From assembly GCA_024691305.1 (NCBI GenBank), contig JAILNS010000032.1:1-64000 (forward strand): 64,000 nt of DNA, in the 5' to 3' direction. Positions 48,249 to 57,066 of the stretch are shown piece after piece; position 1 is the stretch's first letter; the number at the start of each line of letters is the position of its first letter. The notes beneath the pieces were generated by a model that saw only the letters and a list, made by a program, of their open reading frames with translations, was not told the origin of the DNA and did not search any database. Source of the stretch: Lachnospiraceae bacterium (GTDB lineage: Bacteria; Bacillota; Clostridia; Lachnospirales; Lachnospiraceae). The translations under genes and the position numbers were made by a program.

Positions 48249-49562
48249 ATGCGAGTTTTATGGGTTTGTAACCTGGCTATACCGGTCATAGCTACACAAC
48301 TTAATATTCCCGTATCCAACAGAGAAGGATGGCTTACCGGACTTATAGAAAAGATAAGTCTTAAACCGATAGGTGACCGCCTTACTCTTGCGGTCGCATT
48401 CCCCGTGGATGGAGCGGGTCTTGTCTATGACCGTGAGATCGTGATCAGTGAGAATTGTCGTATAAGAGCTTTCGGCTTTGGCGAGGATATAAACAAGTCA
48501 CATATTTATGATGAATCTCTTGAAGATACATTTCGCGGGATAATTAGTCAATATGATCCGGAGATAGTTCATATCTTCGGCTCTGAGTTTCCTCATACCC
48601 TGGCAGCGGTAAGGGCTTTTAACAAACCGGACAGGACGATAATAGGCTTACAGGGCATATGTTCACGCATAGCGGAAAGTTATACGGCCGACATACCTCT
48701 TACGGTCAAGTATGGTATTACATTTAGAGACGTTGTAAGAAGAGACAATGTATGGCAGCAGATAGACAAATTCCGCAAACGCGGCGTAAATGAGATAAAC
48801 GCCATTAAGCTTGTGGACAATGTTGCGGGAAGAACCGATTTTGACAAGGCAGTGGCCGAACAGATACATCCCGGGATTAAATACTATCATCTGGGAGAGA
48901 CCATGCGGCTTCCTTTTTATCAGGGAAGCTGGAAACTTGAAAGTTGTATCCCTCACAGTATTTTCCTAAGTCAGGGGGATTATCCTCTTAAAGGCTTTCA
49001 TTATGTGTTAAGGGCTATGCCGCGTATACTTGAAGAATATCCTGATGCTGTCGTTTATGTTGCGGGAGCGAATCTTCTGGCAAAAGAAAACTGGAAGGAT
49101 CGTATCAAAAGATGTTCATACGGCAGATATCTGGCAAAATTGATCCGTAAGTATCATTTAAAAGATCATGTTGTGATGCTTGGAAAACTAAGTGCCGATC
49201 AGATGAAAGAGCAGTATCTTGCAAGTAATGTATTTGTGTGCCCTTCATCTCTTGAGAATTCCCCGAATTCACTCGGCGAAGCGATGCTTCTCGGAGTACC
49301 GTGTGTGGCTTCAAACGTCGGAGGTATCCCCAGCTTGATGGTGGACGGGCAGGATGGAATCCTTTTTACGGCCGGTGATGTTGACGGACTCTCAGCAGGC
49401 ATAATGGAGATCTTTTCAAGTGAAGCCATTACAAGGGCGTACAGCAGAAACGCCAAGAAACATGCGCACGAAAACCATGATTCAGATAATAATTATTCCG
49501 CACTCATGATGATGTATTACAGCTTGACCGTTTTTGCGGAAGCCGAAAGGAATACCGAATGA
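48249..49562 (+). CDS. Glycosyltransferase family 4-like
   Basis: VFVCPSSLENSPNSLGEAMLLGVPCVASNVGGIPSLM. Confidence 0.92.
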   Translation: MRVLWVCNLAIPVIATQLNIPVSNREGWLTGLIEKISLKPIGDRLTLAVAFPVDGAGLVYDREIVISENCRIRAFGFGEDINKSHIYDESLEDTFRGIISQYDPEIVHIFGSEFPHTLAAVRAFNKPDRTIIGLQGICSRIAESYTADIPLTVKYGITFRDVVRRDNVWQQIDKFRKRGVNEINAIKLVDNVAGRTDFDKAVAEQIHPGIKYYHLGETMRLPFYQGSWKLESCIPHSIFLSQGDYPLKGFHYVLRAMPRILEEYPDAVVYVAGANLLAKENWKDRIKRCSYGRYLAKLIRKYHLKDHVVMLGKLSADQMKEQYLASNVFVCPSSLENSPNSLGEAMLLGVPCVASNVGGIPSLMVDGQDGILFTAGDVDGLSAGIMEIFSSEAITRAYSRNAKKHAHENHDSDNNYSALMMMYYSLTVFAEAERNTE

Positions 49563-50710
49563 CTTTTACATTTGTGTCCAATTACATAAATCATCATCAG
49601 CAGCCTTTCTGTGATGCAATGTATGAAAAACTCGGTGACGGTTTTACATTCGTTGCAACCATGCCCATGGAACAGGAAAGGATAGATATGGGGTGGAATA
49701 CGGAACTTGTTTCTCTTCCGTATGTGCGTCTTTTGTATGAAGATCCTTCTTGTGAGCAGCTTATCTACGAGAGTGATGTTGTTCTGATCGGATGGAGTGA
49801 AAGAGAAGATATAGCCCAGAAAAGGCTCAATTCGGGCAAACTCACTCTTCGTGTAAGCGAACGTATCTACCGCACCGGAACATATAAGGCGATAAGCCCG
49901 AGAGGCCTGATAGCCAAGTATAAAGAACATATCAGATACAGAAACAAACCCGTCTTTATGCTATGTGCAGGCGCGTATGTTGCCGCGGATTTTGCTCTTA
50001 TCCATGCATATCCCGGAAAAATGCTCAAATGGGGATATTTCCCTCCTTTTATCGAGTACAATACCGAGGATATAGACAGGCGGTTAAAAAATCCCAAAAG
50101 CATCCAGATCATATGGGTCGGAAGGTTCATATCCCTCAAGCATCCGGAATATATGGTAAGACTCGCAATGCGTCTTAAGGAAGAAGGCGAGAATTTCCAT
50201 ATCCATATGGTTGGAGACGGAGAAAAATTCGAAGAGATAAAGGATCTTGTACGTGAAAGAGGTCTTGAAGAGATCACCCTTCACGGACATCTTGCCCCCG
50301 ATGAAGTCAGGGCTCTTATGTCGGAATGTCATGTTCATATTTCTACATCCAACCATCTTGAAGGATGGGGAGCAGTAATAAATGAAGGTATGAACAGCGG
50401 ATGTATTGAAATCGCATGTGAGGAAATGGGAGCGGTTCCTTATCTTATTAAGGACAATGTAAACGGTCTTACATATCCTACGGAAGTATATGCATCTTTG
50501 GAACAGGTTGTATTAAGGGTATTCCACAACTGGCGCGGATATACACATCTTGGAAGCCGGGCATACCGTACCATCAGAGACGAGTGGAACGCAGAGGTCG
50601 CTTCGGACAGACTCATGGGACTTGTCAGAGCACTTTTGTACGATGAGGAATTTGCCGTACCCGAGAGCGGACCATTGTCTTTTGCACCGATAATACACGG
50701 ACACAGCTGA
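49559..50710 (+). CDS. Glycosyltransferase family 4-like
   Basis: IWVGRFISLKHPEYMVRLAMRLKEEG…VHISTSNHLEGWGAVINEGMNSGC. Confidence 0.88.
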   Translation: MTFTFVSNYINHHQQPFCDAMYEKLGDGFTFVATMPMEQERIDMGWNTELVSLPYVRLLYEDPSCEQLIYESDVVLIGWSEREDIAQKRLNSGKLTLRVSERIYRTGTYKAISPRGLIAKYKEHIRYRNKPVFMLCAGAYVAADFALIHAYPGKMLKWGYFPPFIEYNTEDIDRRLKNPKSIQIIWVGRFISLKHPEYMVRLAMRLKEEGENFHIHMVGDGEKFEEIKDLVRERGLEEITLHGHLAPDEVRALMSECHVHISTSNHLEGWGAVINEGMNSGCIEIACEEMGAVPYLIKDNVNGLTYPTEVYASLEQVVLRVFHNWRGYTHLGSRAYRTIRDEWNAEVASDRLMGLVRALLYDEEFAVPESGPLSFAPIIHGHS

Positions 50711-50715
50711 TCGAT

Positions 50716-51702
50716 ATGAAGATAAGTATCATAATACCTGTATATAATACCGAAGACTGCCTCGAAAAATGTGTGGCCTCCTGTCTTTCTCAGACATATG
50801 AGGACATAGAGATCCTTATCGTTGACGACGGATCTAAAGACGCCACCGCTCAGATAGCAGACGAACTGGCACTTAAGGACAGTCGTATTCGGGTATTTCA
50901 TAAAGAAAACGGCGGTTCATCCTCTGCAAGAAATCTTGGGATATCGAATGCACTGGGTGATTGTCTTGGCTTTGTGGATGCGGATGATTATATAGAACCT
51001 GACATGTATGAAAAACTTGCGGATATGATGGAGCGTAAGAGTCTTGACATTGTTCAGATATGCAGGGATGAGATAGGTCCGGAAGGCGAAAAACTGCCTA
51101 TGGTCGTGACTCCGCCTGCGGTTGAGATGACCGTTTCATCCGAAGATTTTCTTAAGGAACTTCTCCTGCATAAGGGAGATGCTTCTTTTTGCACCAAACT
51201 TACCAGACGTGAACTTTTTGATACAGCTGTTTTTCCGGAAGGGGAGTTAAACGAGGATTTCAGACTCATCACGACCATGCTTGAGCATACAGAGGCGGTA
51301 GGGATACTGCCCGATATCGGGTATCACGTATATTACCGTCCGGGAAGCAACACCAGAACTTCCAAAGACCGCTTTTCTCGTGTGTTTAAGGATATAGTCG
51401 TAAACGCCGACCGTATTGAGAGCATGGTACAAAGAGCATATCCTCAGCTTGAAACATACGCAAGAAGGTTTGCTCTCGTTCAAAGGCTCGATTATATGCT
51501 TCATATACCGGTTGCTATGATGAGCGATAAGGATCCTTTTTATATAGGGGTAAAAAAGTATCTGAGGGAACACCGGAAAGATATTTCGGACAATCCCTAC
51601 CTTACCGGTGATCAGAGAAAGAAACTTAAGCTTCTTGCCACGGCGCCTAAGACGGTGCGCTACATTCACGGTCTTACCATGAAGCTTAGGGGGATCGGTT
51701 AG
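50716..51702 (+). CDS. Glycosyltransferase family 2
   Basis: MKISIIIPVYNTEDCLEKCVASCLSQTYEDIEILIVDDGSKDAT…GFVDADDYIEPDMYEKL. Confidence 0.95.
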   Translation: MKISIIIPVYNTEDCLEKCVASCLSQTYEDIEILIVDDGSKDATAQIADELALKDSRIRVFHKENGGSSSARNLGISNALGDCLGFVDADDYIEPDMYEKLADMMERKSLDIVQICRDEIGPEGEKLPMVVTPPAVEMTVSSEDFLKELLLHKGDASFCTKLTRRELFDTAVFPEGELNEDFRLITTMLEHTEAVGILPDIGYHVYYRPGSNTRTSKDRFSRVFKDIVVNADRIESMVQRAYPQLETYARRFALVQRLDYMLHIPVAMMSDKDPFYIGVKKYLREHRKDISDNPYLTGDQRKKLKLLATAPKTVRYIHGLTMKLRGIG

Positions 51703-51706
51703 TCAT

Positions 51707-53224
51707 TTGCCTATGAAAAAACCTGATTTTTCGGACAAAAACAAAAGGATAGAAGTTATCATGTTAATGCTTACAGTCGTGATATGCATGATCGCGGCTG
51801 TAGTTTGCTGTTATCACAAGCAGGGTATGCATGAGGATGAGTTCTATTCATATTATTCAAGCAACAGAACAACGGGGCTTTACGTTGACGGCGAAGTAAG
51901 CCGCGACGCTATCCTTGATGAACTGACGGTACTTAAGGGAGAGGGTTTTAATTTTCCTCTGGTAAAAGAAGTACAGTCATGGGATGTTCATCCGCCGCTT
52001 TATTATTTTGTGCTTCATTTTGTTTGTTCTCTTTATCCTGAACATTTCAGCATGTGGCAGGGCCTGATCATCAATCTGGTCTGCTTTGCGATATGCATTT
52101 TTCTTATGAAAAGACTTGGGGATATCCTTATTCCCGATGCGCCTCTTGTATCTGTAATGGCTGCGCTTACCTGGGGTTTATCGGCCGCTGCACTGACGGG
52201 GGTGGTATTCATACGTATGTATATGCTTCTTACCGTGTGGGTACTTGCGGTCACAATACTTCATTTGAGCATGGATCCCGGCAGACCGAAATTTTATATC
52301 TTTCTTGGAATACTGACGTTTATGGGATTTATGACCCATTATTATTTCTTCATATGGCTTTTCTTTCTGGCTGTTTCATGGAATCTTCGGGAACTTATCG
52401 TAACGAAAAAAATAAAGACCATGATCCTCTACGGCATTACAATGGTTGTGACCTTCGGTCTGTGCTATGTTTTTTATCCCGCATTCCCGGCTCAGATGTT
52501 CAAGGGACAGCGTGGTGCACAGGCTACGGGTAATTTTATTGATGTCGCAAACACATGGGAGAGACTTTGCTTTTTTGCGGAAAAGATAAACCGTATAGGA
52601 TTCGGAGGAATCCTGTGGATATTGATAATAGCGATAGTGCTCCTTATGATCGCATGTAAGATCAAAAGTCCGGACCGGGATCCAAAGTGGGGCAATATCA
52701 TAGTGCTTACATGTGCTCTTATTGGTTACTTTGCAGTGGTTTCCAAGACTGCCCTGCTTCTCGGGGACAGTTCGATCAGGTATCAGATGCCGGTTCTTGG
52801 GGTAATGTATATATGTGTATTTGCTTACTTTTGGTCTCTTATCGGACGACTAAACCCCAAGCCTTTGGTATTTATGGGGATCATAGCGGCTGCGCTGATC
52901 ATTCTTAATCTTTCATCGGATGTTTTAAGCAACATTTCTTTTTTGTATCCCGAGACAAAAGAGCATATACAGAAGATATCGGAATATCCGGGAGCCGAAG
53001 CCGTGTATGTCTATCCTCCCGGACAGTCATGGACGATATGGTCACAAATGTCCGAAATGCTTGAATTTGACAGCATATTATGCATACCTTCCGGGGAAGA
53101 AGACAGGATAAATGAAATTTCCGTAAGGCCGCTTATCATTTTTTGCGATGTAAATGCCGATATAAATAACGGAAATATGCTTTTTAATGATAAATACTGT
53201 AATGTATATCTTATAGAGGAATGA
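51707..53224 (+). CDS. GT-C fold membrane glycosyltransferase (GT39/ArnT-like)
   Basis: Multi-TM; MHEDEFYSYYSSN first-loop acidic motif and WDVHPPLYYFVLH. Confidence 0.75.
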   Translation: MPMKKPDFSDKNKRIEVIMLMLTVVICMIAAVVCCYHKQGMHEDEFYSYYSSNRTTGLYVDGEVSRDAILDELTVLKGEGFNFPLVKEVQSWDVHPPLYYFVLHFVCSLYPEHFSMWQGLIINLVCFAICIFLMKRLGDILIPDAPLVSVMAALTWGLSAAALTGVVFIRMYMLLTVWVLAVTILHLSMDPGRPKFYIFLGILTFMGFMTHYYFFIWLFFLAVSWNLRELIVTKKIKTMILYGITMVVTFGLCYVFYPAFPAQMFKGQRGAQATGNFIDVANTWERLCFFAEKINRIGFGGILWILIIAIVLLMIACKIKSPDRDPKWGNIIVLTCALIGYFAVVSKTALLLGDSSIRYQMPVLGVMYICVFAYFWSLIGRLNPKPLVFMGIIAAALIILNLSSDVLSNISFLYPETKEHIQKISEYPGAEAVYVYPPGQSWTIWSQMSEMLEFDSILCIPSGEEDRINEISVRPLIIFCDVNADINNGNMLFNDKYCNVYLIEE

Positions 53225-53225
53225 C

Positions 53226-55271
53226 ATGGATATGAGAAATATTAAAAAAACCGTATCGATGATCTTAATATGTATATTTGTCGTTTGCTCATCCGCCGGG
53301 TGCGGAGCTTCGGGTGCATCGATATTCATGAAAGACGGTTCCATCGTAAATATCGGTAATACCGATCCGCAGGCCGAAGGAACAGACGGGACCGATAAGA
53401 GTGCGGATACCACTGCAGGAACCGACGGACAAAATGGGGAGACCGGTTCTGATTCCGGCTCAGAAGGCGGTTTGGGACATTATACCTATGAGGGTGAATA
53501 TGATCCCAGTGCAGATCCTTATATCACAGGCGGTGGTACATCTCCTTTTTACAATCCGGACGGTACAACTACGGCGGGAACTGCAACAGATCCAAACGGA
53601 CAGGATGCGGCTTCATTAACATCCGGAGATGGGGCTTCTACGGGAACTTCGGGCACACAGAATCCTTCAGGTACGCAGAGCCCTTCAAGTGGACAGACTT
53701 CTTCGGGAAGTAATTCAAATGCTTCCGAACCGAGAGAAACCGCTGATCTTGGAGGAACTGCCGTAGAACTTATAGATAATGCCACGGACGCACTTACAAG
53801 TGCCGTCCAGCGCAAGAACACCGACCTGTACGTTGCGACCACAGGAAATGATGATACAAATGACGGTTCGTATGACAGCCCGTATTTTACGATACAAAAA
53901 GCATTGGATACCGTAATGCCCGGAAATACCATCTATATATTGAGCGGTGTTTATAAGGGGGCTAACACGGCGTCCATCTCCGGAACTGCAGAGGCTCCTA
54001 TAAATATAACGGCATATCCCTCCGCATCCGTTACGGTATCTTTGGGAACCGGAGAGCGCGGGGCTGTATTTGATCTGAATGGTCAGTCCTATATAAATAT
54101 AAGCGGTATACGTATCGGTAATTCATATGCGACATGGGTTTACGGAGTATTCATGGATGCGGGGACCCATGACATAAATATCACCGGATGTGAGTTTTGC
54201 AACATGTCATGTACGGCAACTCCCGGAAATGGCGGAGCATATGCGGTTTTAGCCTACGGAAACGGAAATACCGAGGATAAAGCCGTCAAAAATATAAATG
54301 TATATAACAATAAGGTCCATAACATGAATACCGGATACAGCGAGGCACTGGCTGCATCGGGAAATGTAAGTGATGTTAAGTTTACCGGAAACATCGTTTA
54401 CCAGATCTCCAATATAGGTATCGATCTGTACGGCGGTGGCGGGTACTGCTCCGATCAGGATCTGGACAGACCGAGGAACTGTGAGATATCCGGAAATACC
54501 GTATATCAGTGTGTATGTCCCTACTGGTCCTGTGCCGGGATATATGTTTCCAATGCGCATGACTGCGTGGTCAAGGAAAACTTTTCATATGAGAATTCAT
54601 ATGGTATAGAAGTTGCGGCCGAAAACAATCATTATCTGTATCCCACAACGAAGATCTCCGTTACCGACAATACCGTTCATGATAACACCGACGGAGGTAT
54701 CACGATAGGCGGTGTGGATGCGGTCAATTCCGGTTTTGTTACCGACAGTTCGGTTACGGGGAATATCCTGTATAACAATGGGTATTACACTAATGACGGG
54801 GCAAACGGTGAACTCCATTTCGAGAAATGTGATGGCATAACCGTTACCGGCAATACCGTAAGAAATCATGATTATTCATATCCCGTCATCGGATGCGGCA
54901 AGACCAGTGAATACGTTAAAAACGTGAAATTTAACGACAATATGTATGCATACGATAAGCCTGCGAAGATCGTGTTTAAATTCCAGGGCAATGATTATGT
55001 GGGTCTTGATGCCTGGAATAAGTTCACGGGCGGAAAAGACAAGAGCCTCGGAGACAGCAGTAATACCGGCGGTACGAACGGAACTAACGGAACGACAGGT
55101 ACAACAGGAACCACCGGTACAACAGGAACCACGGGCACAACCGGAACTACCGGCACACCAGGAACCACCGGAACAACAGGAACGACAGGTACAACAGGAA
55201 CCACAGGAACGACAGGTACAACCGGTACAACGGGAACGACAGGCACAACCGGCACGACAACCACGAATTAA
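53226..55271 (+). CDS. Right-handed parallel beta-helix lipoprotein with C-terminal collagen-like (Gly-Thr-Thr)n tail
   Basis: Signal peptide and lipobox (VVCSSAGC); DLYVATTGNDDTNDGSYDSPYFTIQKALDTVMPGNTIYILSGVY (DUF1565-like); repeated GNTVY/DNTVH beta-helix rungs. Confidence 0.88.
   Translation: MDMRNIKKTVSMILICIFVVCSSAGCGASGASIFMKDGSIVNIGNTDPQAEGTDGTDKSADTTAGTDGQNGETGSDSGSEGGLGHYTYEGEYDPSADPYITGGGTSPFYNPDGTTTAGTATDPNGQDAASLTSGDGASTGTSGTQNPSGTQSPSSGQTSSGSNSNASEPRETADLGGTAVELIDNATDALTSAVQRKNTDLYVATTGNDDTNDGSYDSPYFTIQKALDTVMPGNTIYILSGVYKGANTASISGTAEAPINITAYPSASVTVSLGTGERGAVFDLNGQSYINISGIRIGNSYATWVYGVFMDAGTHDINITGCEFCNMSCTATPGNGGAYAVLAYGNGNTEDKAVKNINVYNNKVHNMNTGYSEALAASGNVSDVKFTGNIVYQISNIGIDLYGGGGYCSDQDLDRPRNCEISGNTVYQCVCPYWSCAGIYVSNAHDCVVKENFSYENSYGIEVAAENNHYLYPTTKISVTDNTVHDNTDGGITIGGVDAVNSGFVTDSSVTGNILYNNGYYTNDGANGELHFEKCDGITVTGNTVRNHDYSYPVIGCGKTSEYVKNVKFNDNMYAYDKPAKIVFKFQGNDYVGLDAWNKFTGGKDKSLGDSSNTGGTNGTNGTTGTTGTTGTTGTTGTTGTTGTPGTTGTTGTTGTTGTTGTTGTTGTTGTTGTTGTTTTN
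55071..55259 (+). repeat. Tandem 9-nt repeat encoding 21 Gly-X-Y triplets (GTN x2, GTT x18, GTP x1)
   Basis: Direct reading of codons from ggt-acg-aac at 55071 to ggc-acg-aca at 55259. Confidence 0.95.
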
Positions 55272-56101
55272 TGGAAACCATTGAACTTAAGTATTCCGGA
55301 ACAAACACATATCTTATAAAAGGTGAGAAAGGCCTGATCCTGTTTGATACGGGTTGGGCCGGAACTCTTCCCGCTTTTTGCAGGGCATTGGGAGATGTAA
55401 ATGTGCGGGTTCAGGATATAGATCATATCATCATCTCTCATTTTCATCCCGATCATATGGGTATAGCACAGGATATAGCAGATCTTGGTCCGTCTGTCGT
55501 GATAGCAGATATCCAGAGTAAATATATTCATTCTTCCGATCATATTTTTGAAAAAGACAAGACGACCCGCTTCAAGCCCATAAAAGATGAAAACATCATA
55601 TGTATTTCGATAGACGAAAGCAGATCTTTTCTTGAAAAACTGGGGATATACGGTGAACTGATATATACGCCCGGACACAGTGATGACAGCATTTCACTGT
55701 GGCTTGATGAAGGTTCTCTTTTCGTCGGGGATCTAAATCCTCTGTATGAACTTGAACTTCATAAGGGGACACGGACAGGCGCAAGCTGGGATAGGCTTCT
55801 AAAGCTTAATCCGGGTACTGTATATTACGGACATGCGCTTACGGCACATTTAAAAGGGCCGGATGATCCCGTCCCCTTAAAGTCTGATGACGCATCGTCT
55901 GCAGATGATCCATCCCGTGACATATTCTTACTTGTTGAAAAAATAATGAAATTCTCTGACAAAGGGTATTCCCTTGATAAGATTCAAAAAAAGACAGGGG
56001 CAGACCGGGGCTTTATCGAGGATGTGATAAGAATGTATCTTACTCATCAAAATGTCGGGGTCCGGGGAATACTCGACAGGATTGAGATCAAGAACAGATA
56101 A
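55271..56101 (+). CDS. MBL-fold metallohydrolase
   Basis: HIIISHFHPDHMG, TPGHSDDSISLWL, FVGDL; TAATG overlap with upstream gene. Confidence 0.92.
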   Translation: METIELKYSGTNTYLIKGEKGLILFDTGWAGTLPAFCRALGDVNVRVQDIDHIIISHFHPDHMGIAQDIADLGPSVVIADIQSKYIHSSDHIFEKDKTTRFKPIKDENIICISIDESRSFLEKLGIYGELIYTPGHSDDSISLWLDEGSLFVGDLNPLYELELHKGTRTGASWDRLLKLNPGTVYYGHALTAHLKGPDDPVPLKSDDASSADDPSRDIFLLVEKIMKFSDKGYSLDKIQKKTGADRGFIEDVIRMYLTHQNVGVRGILDRIEIKNR

Positions 56102-56184
56102 CGTTCATAACACAATATATGGTATAATAGATTGGATTATGTATATATAAAAAAGTATCGCAGGGAATTATAAGGTTTTTAATT

Positions 56185-56994
56185 ATGAAGAAACTTGGAT
56201 TTATAGGAATGGGAAATATGGCGCAGGCCATCGCCGGCGGATTCATTTCAAGGGGGATCATAGACGGAAATGATGTATACGCATATGCTCCCAATACCGG
56301 CAAATTAAAACAAAATGCGCAAAGGATCGGTTTTGAGCCTGCTGACAGTATCAGTAACCTGGTTGAGTCATCTGATACGGTTATAATGGCATGCAAACCT
56401 TATCAGATAGATTCTGTTCTTGATGAGATAAGCGCGTTGCTTAAAGGTAAGGCACTTTTGTCCATAGCACTTGGCTGGGACTACGCGAAATATAAAGATG
56501 CTTTTGAAAAAAGAAATGTTCCGCTTACAGGTAAAGACAGAGTCAGGATACAGTTTATCATGCCAAATACTCCCGCACAGGTTGGCGAGGGGGTATTCCT
56601 TTTTGAACAGATGCATACGCTTGACAATGAGGAGCGAATGCAGGTGATGGATGCTTTTTCGAAACTGGGTATGGTCAGGGAAATCTCCACAGATCTTATG
56701 GGGATCGGAGGAGCCATAACAGGATGCGGACCGGCATTCATCGATATGTATATAGAGGCAATGGGAGATGCTGCCGTTAAGTACGGTATACCTAGAAAAC
56801 TCGCTTACGAACTGGTAAGTGCAACGGTCAAAGGTACCGCAGCATTACAGATCGAGACGGGAACTCATCCCGGTGAACTCAAGGATGCGGTATGTTCACC
56901 CGGCGGATCGACGATACGCGGAGTTACGGCTCTCGAAGAGGCAGGATTCAGAGATGCCTGCATCAAGGCGATCGACGCGATACAGGGTAAATGA
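56185..56994 (+). CDS. proC: Pyrroline-5-carboxylate reductase
   Basis: KKLGFIGMGNMAQAIAGG; GCGPAFIDMYIEAMGDAAVKYG; HPGELKDAVCSPGGSTIRGV. Confidence 0.96.
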   Translation: MKKLGFIGMGNMAQAIAGGFISRGIIDGNDVYAYAPNTGKLKQNAQRIGFEPADSISNLVESSDTVIMACKPYQIDSVLDEISALLKGKALLSIALGWDYAKYKDAFEKRNVPLTGKDRVRIQFIMPNTPAQVGEGVFLFEQMHTLDNEERMQVMDAFSKLGMVREISTDLMGIGGAITGCGPAFIDMYIEAMGDAAVKYGIPRKLAYELVSATVKGTAALQIETGTHPGELKDAVCSPGGSTIRGVTALEEAGFRDACIKAIDAIQGK

Positions 56995-57066
56995 GCATCG
57001 ATCATTCTCCAATGACCGTAAAAAGGGACAGCATATAAGATAAACTTACGAAAAGAGGATATATAA

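Noticed and set aside
55071-55259. Possible CRISPR array
   Set aside because: Units are 9 nt, contiguous, without spacers, and in frame with an upstream CDS; it is a coding repeat.
54995-55264. 89-aa (VVP)n minus-strand ORF
   Set aside because: Reverse-strand reading of the GTT-coding minisatellite.
54946-55284. 112-aa plus-strand ORF rich in QQEP/RQ
   Set aside because: Alternate frame of the beta-helix lipoprotein and its tandem repeat.
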